From Epiperipatus broadwayi (lineage: Eukaryota; Onychophora; Udeonychophora; Euonychophora; Peripatidae), in contig JAQFVV010012668.1 of assembly GCA_028023455.1 (NCBI GenBank), forward strand, positions 746,001 through 810,000: DNA of 64,000 nt. The letters run 5' to 3'. The notes under the pieces are model-generated. The model saw only the letters and a list, made by a program, of their open reading frames with translations. It did no database searches and was not told the DNA's origin. The stretch's first letter is position 1; every line of letters starts with the position of its first letter. The translations under genes were made by a program, and so were the position numbers. Below are positions 37,430-48,569 of this stretch, in pieces.

Positions 37430-38720
37430 ATATCATTTAATGAATAACAATCTAACATTTAAGTCAATAAATCATGATAATAATCATTGTTGTAAACTCA
37501 TGAATTCAAATAGCATTTAGAATGAATAGAAAATAAGCAAAATCATTATTGAAACTATCCTAAAATATGAGCTTTATTTGCAATAAAGATAAAGCAATAA
37601 GACTAAATATTATTATCTTAAAAACAATGATCTATGCCTATTATATAATCCGCTTATAATATAATAAAAATAACGACAAAGAATTACATAGATACACTTT
37701 AATATTCCCCATGAATCAATATAGTGCTTATAATAATATAAATCAAACATTATTTATATTTAAATGAAATAATTCATGGAAGAATAAAATAATAATTTTA
37801 ATACAATCTGCAAATTTACATCATCAATGATATCTAACTAAATATATATCTTAATAATTGATTTCTAATTACAACTAAATAAAATCAAATGTAATACTAA
37901 CTCAGCTATATTATTCCACTAATATCAACACACTTTTATTATAATAAGATTAAATACTAAATAATAATACAAAATCGATTAACATATCTTTCCACTTTCA
38001 CCAACTTAAAATATAAAATAAAAACACCCTATTAAATAACCTTAAGAGTTTCAATATCCAATCATAACAATATATAAAATAAATGATAGACTTCTACTTG
38101 ATGCTTACCCAAACATAATTGACAAATCATATCAAATTACTCTTCAATTTAATAAAGCTAGGTTGTTAAAACTTTAGACTATAACTGGCAAAGCACATGA
38201 AAGATTGTTAGTGTTTATATAATCAAATATTAAAATTTAATATTTAAAATGAATTTATGATCCACATTGACAAACTTTAAATATAATTAAAGCAGATCAC
38301 TTTAATTTGTAACAGAATAAAATATCTAACTATTACTCAGCTCTATTGACTCAATATAATATTCAATTTAATCAATAATGATTTTAAAATAAAATATGAA
38401 CATTTAATTGCAATTACCTTTACTCACCTTCAATAGTTCTCATATTTTTACCATTATCAGTCATCAAATCAGTTCCTATATAATTCCTATCTTAATATAA
38501 CTATTATTTGTTACTAACAAAATAACTACAATAAGATTCTAATTATCTATTATATATTTAAAAATATCAAATCACTTAATTTCCTGCTATATAAAATCTA
38601 AACATGAAATTCAATACAAAGAAAATGATATGTAATTATACTTTTTTTTACCTATCCTTGTGGTTTTGTTTTCTGGATTATTTTGTAACTGCTTCAAATG
38701 AATTATGTGATATAATCAAT
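37430..38720. other. A+T-rich DNA between satellite and PLE
   Basis: Only faint traces of the upstream tandem repeat (ttgtaacagaataaaat near 38302). Nothing else recognised. Confidence 0.4.
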
Positions 38721-38794
38721 TAATGAATATAATAAATATAATTTGTCCAAACGTCAAACACTTTTTAGCAAAATTCTTTATTTGAACATACACA

Positions 38795-38831
38795 GACACC
38801 TACATTTCGACTGACCTGCAGTCTTCTTCAG
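38795..38831 (-). ncRNA. Hammerhead-like motif, PLE left tip
   Basis: Read on the minus strand: ctgaaga, then a hairpin gactg-caggt-cagtc, then gaaa, tgtag and gtgtc. This fits CUGANGA - stem II (5 bp, perfect here) - GAAA - short stem III - GUC. One extra A precedes stem II and I see no convincing stem I, so it may be a degenerate or minimal form. Confidence 0.45.
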
Positions 38832-39485
38832 AGCTATTATATAATTAACAAAATAAAATAAAATAAAAAACATAACTATATAATAACACTATAAAACATT
38901 TTAAACAATAAAAAACTAAAAACAACATAAAATATATATATTAAAAAACTGAAATAAATAATCAAACCCAAATAAAACAATTAATATAAAATAAAATGTA
39001 CTACATAAATAGAAAATAAATATAAATTATACATGTGTATTCCTAACTTTATACATATATACATTCAAGGACAACTATTAATCTGAAAAATTATCTATTT
39101 TATTATTATTAACAATCTACTAATTATCTCTACTCTTCATAAACCCAACTTTTATGATTAATAACTAAAACTCTTTTAATTTCAAATCATATATTTATTA
39201 TTTCCCTACTCATTCTTCTTTTAAAATTAATATTTTATATTTATTATTATTTCTTAACATTTAAAACCTATAAACAATATAATCCCTAAACTCACCAAGT
39301 CTATTTGGATCTTCCAAATGAAAATAGAAATTCGTTTTTTTCAAAAAAATATCTTATACCCTAGCTCCCCCTATTACATGTTATTTAAACTAAATATATA
39401 TCCCCTACAACTCTCTAATTATATATATATTATTTTTACACTTTAACTTTATTACCATTATACAACTCTCACAAATTTATATCAT

Positions 39486-39672
39486 CATCAACCATTATCA
39501 ATCCACTGCAGGATGAAGGTCTCTCCAAGTTTAATCCATCTTCTCTGATCTTTAGCTTCTCTTCTCCACAACACCCCTGCACATTTTCTTATTTCATCCA
39601 TCCATCTCACATGTGGTCTCTTTCTGGGTCTTTTACAATCTCTTGGAATCCAGTTTAAAATTTCAATTGTCC
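39486..39672 (-). mobile_element. 5'-truncated RTE-type LINE 3' end, nested in PLE
   Basis: The minus strand translates to DCKRPRKRPHVRWMDEIRKC, then WRREAKDQRRWIKLGETF and LQWIDNG. This is the well-known C terminus of RTE-type LINE proteins (RPxxRWxDDI...W...A.DRxxWRxLGEAFxQQW). It ends on the minus strand with gatgatgat, the short-repeat tail typical of RTE elements. A 12-bp direct repeat, aatttatatcat, flanks it (39474-39485 and 39673-39684). The opposite PLE arm has this target only once (43013-43024, reverse complement) with no insert, so the empty site is visible. It is related in kind to the LINE at 13.5-15.6 kb; whether they are the same family is unknown. Confidence 0.92.
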
Positions 39673-40037
39673 AATTTATATCATACTGCCTTATATGTTT
39701 TTATAAATATATATTCCCTACAACTTTATTTACATATATATTTTTTATTTTATACACTTTAACTTTTATTATTATTTTTATATAATTCTCATAATTTTTT
39801 TTTAATTATTTTCCTATTATTTAATATCTATATATATATACCCACATTTATACTCCTATTTAACCTAACCATTTTTTATCATCCCTAACTCATTTATAAA
39901 CAATTATCTCTTTACATATTTACCTCTATATATCTTATTTAATAACTATAACTATACCAATCTCATCCTAATCCCAGAATCTCTATTAAATTCTGGTTTT
40001 ATCTTTCTTATTAATATAGCTTTTTATTTTTCTTTCT

Positions 40038-42056
40038 TTAATACTTTTCATATGTAACTTCATTTTTATTGAACTTTGTGTAAATTTGTGTCCTGTTTCT
40101 TTTGTATGTATATATATATATCGGTGATTTATTATCTGCCATATGTTGTTTTAATCTTGTTTTTATAGAATTTTTTGTTTCTCCCACATATTTGTTATCA
40201 ATCCCACTATCTAGACATTGTTTGCATTTTATCACATATACTCCATTAATTATTTCTTTATTATCTTTATTATATCCTATGTATTTGTTATCTATCAAAT
40301 TTAATAGGTTTTCTCTTTTTTTTATTAACTATTTTTGTATTAATTATTCTTTTGTATCTTTTATTAATCTTCTTTATAATTTTGTTAAACTTATTCACTA
40401 TGATATTATTATTTGTTTTTATTCCTATATATCTATTTTCATCTTTCTTTTTTACTTCACTCTTTTCATTATTATTTATCTTACACTCTATTTTTCCAAT
40501 ACTTCTTTTAATTATATATACAGGGAAACCATTCATTTTTAACTCATTGATTATTAAATCTTTTTGTTTATTATAATCTTCTTTCCTTGAACAATACATT
40601 GCAGACCTGTATATTCTTGAATATAGACAACTAATTTTATATTTCCTATCAATATTGGAAAAACAACTTGTTATTTTGTTACCACTATTGTTCTTTTTAT
40701 AAATACTTGTCTCAATACACCATTTTTTATCTATCAATTTCTTTTGAAACATTATATCCAGATATGCAATTTCATTATTGTCTTCCTTCTCAACTGTAAA
40801 CTTTATATTCTCCTCTATTTTATTAATATCATTAATAAACCAGCTTATTTGTCTTTGGCTTTTATTAAAAATCATTAAATAGTCATCTACATATCTTAAA
40901 AAACAAAGGACCATTTTTATTTTGTTATATTTTTATCAAACTCATTCTTATAAATATCACTTAAAATTGCACTGAGCTCCTCCCATTAACAATCTTTCTT
41001 TGTGCTTATAAAATTTTGTATTATATTCAAAAACTACATCCTTGCAACATAATTCCATTAAATCTACCAAAATATTAACAGGTAATTTTATTGTTTTATT
41101 TTTATCCTTAATATATTTCTCTATAGCTAAATTGATTGCTTTACTTACATTTAAATTAGTATACATAGAAATAATGTCCATTTTTATGAACATTAAGTTT
41201 CTGTATTCATATTTTTTTAAATATGTCACTAATTTCATTTATTAAAATTTTATTAATTTTAATATTGGAATTTTCATACTCATTAGCATATTTTTTAAAA
41301 ATTTCACTCGATAACCATTTTGAAACTTTGTCTAAATAAGATCCTTTACAATCAATAATTGGCCTTAGTGGGAAATTTTCCTTGTTAATTTTTGGAGCCC
41401 CATATATTCTTGTTGTTTTACATTCTTTACTTATTTTCTCAAATGTTAACATGTCTATTAACCCCTCTTTATAAATATGTTTAATTAATGTATATATCCT
41501 TCTATTTTTTAAGTCACTGTCATTCTTCTTAACTTTTTCAAACACTTTATCACTAAGCATAACTTTCATTTTTTCTAAATAATCTTTTTTATCTAATATC
41601 ACTAATTTATTCCCTTTATCTGACTTTAAGAAAACTACTTCTTTTTCATACTTAGACTTAATCTTTCTTACTTCTTCCTTCCCTATTAATTCTTTAGTTT
41701 TCTTTACATTTTCTTTACTTCTATTTTCAAATTTATTATTATTTTCTATTTTATATATCAAATTATTTATTTCTTTTTTAAATTCATCAAACCACATTTT
41801 CTCTTCATTATTTAACAATTTTGTAATATCTTTGTCATCATAATAGTGTACTCCATATTTTTCCTCTATAAAATCTTGTGCTATTTTTTCCATTGTTGCT
41901 TCTATCTCTACCATGTACTTCTTAACATCATTTCCAATTGGCACATATTTAATTCCTTTGTTCAATATATTTTTTCTTCTTCTGTAAAATCTATCTTTGA
42001 AAGATTGTGTATATTATTCATTTTGTCATCTGTTATAATGCCTTGTTTTATTTTTT
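40038..42056 (-). pseudogene. Penelope-like RT and GIY-YIG endonuclease, frameshifted
   Basis: Minus strand, in order. Near the junction: NLSKIDFTEEEKNILNKGIK. From 41965: FLKSDKGNKLVILDKKDYLE and IYGAPKINKENFPLRPIID, the PLE-specific RT N-terminal part. At 41238-40957: FIKMDIISMYTNL (motif A, catalytic D) and ELCCKDVVFEYNTKFY. After a frameshift near 40980: ELSAILSDIYKNEF (motif B region), then two stops. At 40914: LRYVDDYLMIF (motif C, YVDD), then the linker to 40288. After a further shift in an A run: GVYVIKCKQC and KYVGETKNSIKTRLKQH (GIY, YVG and Arg of the GIY-YIG fold). The last part (YIYTYKRNRTQ) is shifted, so the catalytic Glu region is lost from frame. The N-terminal portion upstream of the head-to-head junction is absent. 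Confidence 0.9.
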
Positions 42057-42058
42057 GT

Positions 42059-42692
42059 TCAAGGAAAGGAGATTATAATAAACAAAAAGATTTAATAATC
42101 AATGAGTTAAAAATGAATGGTTTCCCTGTATATATAATTAAAAGAAGTATTGGAAAAATAGAGTGTAAGATAAATAAAAATGAAGAGTGAAGTAAAAAAG
42201 AAAGATGAAAATAGATATATAGGAATAAAAACAAATAATAATATCATAGTGAATAAGTTTAACAAAATTATAAAGAAGGTTAATAAAAGATACAAAAGAA
42301 TAATTAATACAAAAATAGTTAATAAAAAAAGAGAAAACCTATTAAATTTGATAGATAACAAATACATAGGATATAATAAAGATAATAAAGAAATAATTAA
42401 TGGAGTATATGTGATAAAATGCAAACAATGTCTAGATAGTGGGATTGATAACAAATATGTGGGAGAAACAAAAAATTCTATAAAAACAAGATTAAAACAA
42501 CATATGGCAGATAATAAATCACCGATATATATACATACAAAAGAAACAGGACACAAATTTACACAAAGTTCAATAAAAATGAAGTTACATATGAAAAGTA
42601 TTAAAGAAAGAAAAATAAAAGAAGCTATATTAATAAGAAAGATAAAACCAGAATTTAATAGAGATTCTGGGATTAGGATGAGATTAGTATAG
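42059..42692 (+). pseudogene. GIY-YIG endonuclease of PLE, right arm copy
   Basis: Two overlapping frames, 42064-42190 and 42180-42692. The first ends the RT linker (SIGKIECKINKNEE) and a one-base deletion relative to the left arm stops it. The second is open for 170 codons and holds the whole endonuclease: GVYVIKCKQC (GIY), DNKYVGETKNS (YVG), IKTRLKQHMAD (Arg), HTKETGHKF, and KIKEAILIRKIKPEFN, which includes the catalytic-type Glu and the following Asn. The cysteines of KCKQC precede the domain core as in other PLEs. It lacks an RT of its own, so it is a partial copy. The endonuclease fold itself looks undamaged. Confidence 0.88.
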
Positions 42693-43674
42693 TTATAGTT
42701 ATTAAATAAGATATATAGAGGTAAATATGTAAAGAGATAATTGTTTATAAATGAGTTGGGGATGATAAAAAATGGTTAGGTTAAATAGGAGTATAAATGT
42801 GGGTATACATATAGATATTAAATAATAGGAAAATAATAAATTAATAAAATTAGCATAATATTTACGTATAAAACAGTATAATAAAAAAAAAAAATAAAAA
42901 AAATTTATGAGAATTATATAAAAATAATAATAAAAGTTAAAGTGTATAAAATAAAAAATATATATGTAAATAAAGTTGTAGGGAATATATATATAAAGAC
43001 ATATAAGGCAGTATGATATAAATTTGTGAGAGTTGTATAATGATAATAAAGTTAAAGTGTAAAAATAATATATATATACAAATAGAGAGTTGTAGGGGAT
43101 ATATATTTAGTTTAAATAACATGTAATAGGGGGAGCTAGGGTTTAAGATAATTTTTTGAAAAAAAAAGAATTTTTATTTTCATTTGGAAGATCCAAATAA
43201 ACTTGGTGAGTTTAGGGATTATAATGTTTATAGGTTTTAAATGTTAAGAAGTAATAATAAATATAAAATATTAATTTTAAAAGAAAAATGAGTAGGGAAA
43301 TAATAAATATATGATTTGAAATTAAAAGAGTTTTAGTTATTAATCATAAAAGTTGGGTTTATGAAGAGTAGAGATAATTAGTAGATTGTTAATAATAATA
43401 AAATAGATAATTTTTCAGATTAATAGTTGTCCTTGAATGTATATATGTATAAAGTTAGGAATACACATGTATAATTTATATTTATTTTCTATTTATGTAG
43501 TACATTTTATTTTATATTAATTGTTTTATTTGGGTTTGATTATTTATTTCAGTTTTTTAATATATATATTTTATGTTGTTTTTAGTTTTTTATTGTTTAA
43601 AATGTTTTATAGCGTTATTATATAGTTATGTTTTTTATTTTATTTTGTTCATTATATAACAGCTCTGAAGAAGA

Positions 43675-43701
43675 CTGCAGGTCAGTTGAAACGTAGGTGT
43701 C
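43675..43701 (+). ncRNA. Hammerhead-like motif, PLE right tip
   Basis: ctgaaga, hairpin gactg-caggt-cagtt, gaaac, gtag, gtgtc. Same layout as the left tip with a G-U closing pair in stem II. Weak stem I, as there. PLE ends are known to encode hammerhead motifs, which supports the reading. Confidence 0.45.
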
Positions 43702-43765
43702 TATGTATGTACAAATAAAGAGTTTTGCTAAAAAGTGTTTGAAGTTTGGACAAATTATATTTATA

Positions 43766-43812
43766 GGATATTATGGCAAACACAAAGAAAAGTGTGATTT
43801 TGGTAATATTTA
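43766..43812 (+). other. One-sided tail of PLE
   Basis: 47 bp between the end of the inverted arm and the right target duplication with no counterpart on the left. A loose resemblance (aaagaaaagtg...tgattttggt) to the tail of the short hammerhead family (aaagaatagtg...gatgttttagtgg) can be drawn but is not strong. Confidence 0.5.
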
Positions 43813-43829
43813 TAATGAATATAATCTCA

Positions 43830-45910
43830 TCCTAATATGATTACCAATAAATTTGCATTGTAAAATTAATGCTAACCTTGTGAATTAATTCAAAATTTAT
43901 TAACAAGTGGCTATAGGTTAAAATTAAAAAATATATGTTAAATAAACATTTAAAATATATGCATATGGTCAGATTATGCTTTATACAATATGTTTTCAAT
44001 TGACACTGACTTCATATTTCAATAGGTAATTGCACATTAATCTTCACCTATTGGATACTAAACACAAAACACATGTTTATGTAACACAAATGTGTTGTAG
44101 AATGTTTATATTTTCCAAAATATGAGATCAAGATATCTTTTCTTTTTATATGTCATATAAAAACATAGTTAATTGAAATAAATATATATATGAATCTACT
44201 TATTTGTTAATATAAGTTTAAGAGAACAAAGTAAAATAAATACTTATTATGATATAATCCTTTTGGATTTCTAATATAAATAATATACCTGATGTTGATT
44301 CATAATCAATAAATAAAAAAAAACAATGAATATTTTAAATTAAAATAATAATTATTATGGTGCAAAATATAAATTCAAACTTAGGAAAATATAACTCTCA
44401 TATTCAGGTATATAAATAGATCACTACTTAACCTAAAATTATACTACTATTTATATCACTGAATACTATATATTTTAAATGAAAAAAAAAATAGCAATAA
44501 CAATGATAAATATAAGCAAACAACCTGAGTAATAGTCTTTAAATATGGCATTTCCAAAATAGTATTATAGTTCTAATGTTTATTTCTTAAACTGCAATCT
44601 GATAATGTTTTGTTATTCCAGAAAAAATAGAAACATCACAAAAAGCTATTAGAATCGAAGCATATTTTATTAATTCCGATATTTTCTATACATCCAAATT
44701 ATCTTTTCATTTGGCAATATTTGCTTTATATAATGTTATAAGTGTACAAATACTAATTTATATCCATAATAATGCAATGTAGATACCCTTTCATTTAGCA
44801 AGTAATTAATTCATAAAAGATTACAAGCAAATCGATGTAGTTTCATCCATAACTATGCTATGGGAAATTGAACCAATTTCTATCTTGCATATAAATAATA
44901 CATCAAGCTCATAAAATTATACCAGCAGGTAAATATAATCTTCATGTACATTTTTCTGTTGTTGGAATTAAGACTTCATCATTGAAAAGTAGGTAATATC
45001 CATTTTTAAAGCAAATAAACATTTCATGGTTTTTTTAAAATGCTAAAAATTATTTTTTATATTTTCAATAAATTGCCATTTCTCACAAATTTGACAATCC
45101 TGTTAAGCCAACACATGAACATTATTGCTTTTCACCCCATGATTCTATCCACTTTTTATAATCATATACTTTTAAAAATGAGCAAAAAATATTACATGAA
45201 GGAATAAGAGAGAGCTTGTTTAATTTGCTTAGCTCTATTTATAAACTTTTTCCATTGACATAAGAGAAACCATAGCAACCCTCTGTATTAACTCTTTAGT
45301 CAAGTCTAGCAAGCATCTCATATATAAAAATCTTAATCTACAATAATAACAACAATAAAAAATATTTCAGAATTATTATATAAAAAACATTTATGTTTTT
45401 AAAATACAATAAGTTCTTTCACTTCAACATAAAATAAACACATCCTTTCATACTACAATGGAAAAAACTTTTTTTACACATATCTTTCAAATATAATATT
45501 ATATAAATAAAACAACAAATATACTGGAGACATTAAATATTTAGGTGTATTAGTTGTAACCTACTATTGTGAATGAAATAAAGAAAATATACATATTAAA
45601 GAAAATAATAATTTTACCAAGGCTATAAACTTTATTTAACACACATTTATTTTTAAAATGAATAACATCAAATCACAATTTTTACAAACTACAATTAATA
45701 ATACACATTTCCTTCTCCAATATTATATGTTATCATAGCACCATAGTACAATACAGTGCAGATTAATATAATATTCCCTATTAAAATCAAACAAGAAGAG
45801 AAAAAAAAATTTATGACTAATATTCCATCACATATGGAAATTTATTTCAAATTTCAGTAGATACAATATAAATATATATTAAATCAAACATTTTCATAGG
45901 CTACAGATAT
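43830..45910. other. A+T-rich DNA between PLEs
   Basis: No frame or repeat could be supported in this stretch. Confidence 0.45.
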
Positions 45911-46329
45911 GAATGAAATATTATCTGGGTACATTCATGTATATTTTATTAAAATAAATATATATACCAATGTTTCGACCAGGTTACACTGGTCATAAAA
46001 CTAGTATTATAAAATAATTGTAGAACCCCTATAAGCACTGATGTATAAGAATAATGAATGTTCTATTAATAGAAAATAGAAATAATAATTATTATGAAAA
46101 ATTATTTAGATTAATGACTTTTTAAAAAATCTTTTCTAAATAGAAGTAATTTGCATGTAGGATCATTCTGGCCTTTTAAATATCTGAATGGCTTTTCTGA
46201 TCTGACATTGCTGGACAGTGTCACATGTGGATAGTATTCTTGTATTAGAAAAATCAATACTATGACTTGTATCTATGTATAGCATGAAAAGATAGTTAAT
46301 AATTCAAACCTTAACAGTCAAAATAACAC

Positions 46330-46812
46330 ACAAAAAAGAAACAACTATTAGACTTTGTATTGCTTATATAAAATGAATTATAGGCAATATTGGACACATT
46401 CTAACACATTATAATATAAAAACATATACCACTCATCAAAAATGTAATAGCACTGTAACCAAGCCTAAAGATTCAATTCCTCTTGAAGCACATGGAGTTT
46501 ATAAAATTACATGTAATATTTGTAAAGCTTTCTAAGTAGCATGATAATTATTGCATTAATACCAGAAGAAATGAGCATATTAATGCAGTGAAAAAACACT
46601 CACCAGCATCAGCACTATCTCTTCATATTATAGATACAGGTCATAGTACTGATTTCCTTAATATGAGACTACTATCCAGATATGACACTCTCCAACAATG
46701 TCTGATCAGAGAAGCCATTGAAAACTTTAAAAGGCCAGAATATACCAATAAATGTGATAATACATGCAAATTACCTTCTATTTGGAAACTTTTTTTAAAG
46801 TCATTAATCTAA
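46330..46812 (+). pseudogene. GIY-YIG endonuclease remnant of second PLE
   Basis: On the plus strand, TKPKDSIPLEAHGVYKITCN and ICKAF supply the linker end and the GIY motif with the paired cysteines. A stop and frameshifts erase the YIG region. From 46560 the text resumes with RNEHINAVKKHSPASALSLH, IIDTGHSTDF, then DTLQQCLIREAIENFKRPEY and TN, which is the PLE C terminus (EH...TGH...REAI...N). The REAIE block holds the expected catalytic glutamate. Inactive. It is more like the classical Penelope/Poseidon spelling than the 38.7-kb element is. Confidence 0.8.
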
Positions 46813-46914
46813 AATAATTTCTCTTAATAAATATTATTTCTATTTTCTAGTAATAGAACTTTCATTATTATTACACATCAGTGCTTATAGTGCTTCTACA
46901 ATTATTTTATATCT

Positions 46915-46955
46915 GTTACCTAGTTGATGACATGTGTGATCTAGTCAAAATGTTT
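46915..46955 (+). ncRNA. Hammerhead-like motif, second PLE right tip
   Basis: ttgatga, catg-tgtgat-ctag, tcaaaatg and a following gtt-like triplet. The left arm on the minus strand (about 45967-46003) gives atga-ccag-tgtaac-ctgg-tcgaaac-attg-gta, which better preserves stem II (ccag/ctgg), GAAAC and the NUH triplet. Together they imply an ancestral UUGAUGA...CGAAACAUUGGUA hammerhead. Present copies are degenerate. Confidence 0.45.
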
Positions 46956-47019
46956 ATTTATATATATATTTCAATAAATTATGCACAGATGTACCAAATA
47001 ATATATTTGAATTTCACTA

Positions 47020-47860
47020 TGTCTTTAATGCTAACAACATTTAAAAGTTTTTTTTACTTACAGAGTAAATATAAAACCAAAAATTAAAAAAAAGAAAGAA
47101 ATGAAATATAAATATTGTGCCTCTCTTTTAAAAACATAAAACTGTATTGTATGTAAAAAACAAAAATAGGACTTAATAATAAAACACAGTCAATGATCAT
47201 TTCAAAACAAAGTCTATATTTAAAATGGAAAAAAAAGAAGTTATAGTGATAAAAAAAATCTAAATCAAATTTTTAATAAAGAATATAAAATCTTACAAAT
47301 GCCATTCTTTATAATTTTCAAAGCAATAAAAGATTATTTAATGCAAATACAGCAATAAAATGAATATTGTCAAATATTTATTATCTATTCTTTGGAAACT
47401 AATAATAACAATGAAATAAAACACCCACCATTTTGTTAATGAAAATGATTATCTTTGTACTAATGATTCCTTTTTTACAGTGTATCTGCAGTCACAATGG
47501 TATGATGGTGCATAGATCACTTTAGCTTAAATCGAACACTCATTTGCTACTTTTGAATACATTTGATGGTAAAAACTAAAACATATATTGAGCTAATAAT
47601 TAAAAAAGGCAAGATATCAGCATTATATAGAGAATATAATACAAGGAGGCTACAATGCCCATGACTGGTTTAAATAGTCACTGAACACATCTTTAATTTA
47701 AATTTCAAAAATGGAAAGCATATTTTCTTTAGTTTGTTTATAAATTATGATTTTTTTGTAAAATAACTGTGAAATATTCTTTTTGTCAAGAATATTATAT
47801 TTAGTCACAGATTTTTTTCAAAATATTTGTTCACAAAAGGATACAGTCAAAAGAAATATA
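47020..47860. other. A+T-rich DNA, nothing recognised
   Basis: Featureless apart from homopolymer A tracts. Confidence 0.4.
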
Positions 47861-47866
47861 ACTAAA

Positions 47867-47962
47867 AAAGAAAATCTAAAATCTAAAATCAAAATTATTC
47901 TTAAAAATAATATTTCAACTTTTGAAATATAGAAAAAAGTAATAAACTAAAATTTGTAATCA
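47867..47962 (+). repeat. Inverted repeat bracketing third PLE, left
   Basis: aaaatcaaaattattcttaa, aaataatatttcaacttttg and ttgtaatcaatag here match, in reverse complement, the block at about 50108-50215. The match stops at 47962, where PLE coding text begins. It could be the host element that the PLE entered, or eroded inverted PLE termini. Confidence 0.7.
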
Positions 47963-48569
47963 ATAGATATAATAATTAATAGATATAAAAAGAATAACAA
48001 TAAAGATATAAATATACTTATAAAACAATTAAAGAATATTATAGAATTATGTTGTAAAGAAGTAACATTTCAATTTAATGATAGGTTTTATAAACAAAAA
48101 TGTTTATTAATAGGAGAAACATCAAGTGGAGTATTGAGCAATATTTATATGGAAGAATTGGAGAAGTTAATGTTAGTGAATAATAATGCTCCAATCTTTA
48201 TTAGAATATATGTAGATGATTATTTATTGAGGTTTAATAAAACACAAAGACATAGAGGATGTTAATAAGATGGATAAGAATATTAAATTCACTGTAGAAA
48301 AACAAGGTAATAATATACTGACATATTTAGATATAAAGTTAATGAAGTCATATGAAGAAGAGAAATGTAGTAACGAAACATCAACTCATAAGAAAAGTAA
48401 TATAGATAAGAATATAACTAATTGGATCTTAAATATAAAATAAATACAATACATTCTAGAATTCATAGAATAATAAATTATTGTTCAAGTAAAGAAGATT
48501 ATGTTAAACAAATAGATTTAATAAAAGAAGAATTTATAAATAATGATTATCCAAATAAATTTATAAATG

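Larger units (their letters stand above)
38734..40593 (-). repeat. Left inverted arm (pLTR) of PLE
   Basis: Reverse complement of 42057-43765. The match runs from atataatttgtccaaacgtc at the outer tip to tccttgaaca at 40584-40593. It includes the GIY-YIG coding part and a long A+T-rich 3' UTR. Net of the 199-bp insertion plus duplicated target, it is within about 50 bp of the right arm's length. Confidence 0.9.
42057..43765 (+). repeat. Right inverted arm (pLTR) of PLE
   Basis: Plus-strand copy of the PLE 3' part. It begins at tgttcaaggaaagga and ends at ggacaaattatatttata. It lacks the nested LINE and so represents the pre-insertion state of the left arm. Confidence 0.9.
38734..43812 (-). 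mobile_element. Penelope-like element with 1.7-kb inverted terminal arms
   Basis: The element lies between two copies of a perfect 13-bp direct repeat, taatgaatataat (38721-38733 and 43813-43825). It consists of a minus-strand copy of the coding region and 3' end (42056 down to 38734) fused head to head at 42056/42057 with a plus-strand copy of the 3' part only (42057-43765). The two 3' parts form a large inverted repeat, the pLTR arrangement known for Penelope-type elements. About 47 bp beyond the right arm (43766-43812) are not matched on the left, recalling the one-sided tail of Penelope. The coding region is frameshifted. The left arm carries a later LINE insertion at 39486-39684. The tips contain hammerhead-like motifs and an aataaa-type sequence (caaataaagagtttt). 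Confidence 0.9.
45917..47010 (+). mobile_element. Second Penelope-like element, inverted arms, truncated
   Basis: About 380 bp at 45917-46297 is the reverse complement of 46612-47010. The left arm read backwards gives atacaagtcatagtattgat and ends agataatattt; the right gives atacaggtcatagtactgat and ends aaataatatatt. Between them, 46298-46611 is a short single-copy core on the plus strand that encodes the linker and start of a GIY-YIG domain. The arrangement (3' part in inverted duplicate around a coding core) is the same as at 38.7 kb, but the sequence belongs to a different PLE family and the RT is missing. The arms are more diverged than those at 38.7 kb, so this insertion is older. I found no convincing target duplication. 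Confidence 0.82.

Noticed and set aside
40102-40576. Plus-strand open frames rich in F, L, I and Y over the PLE
   Set aside because: They are antisense to the minus-strand RT/GIY-YIG reading, which carries the conserved motifs.
42107-42556. 149-codon minus-strand open frame
   Set aside because: Antisense shadow of the GIY-YIG frame in the right PLE arm.
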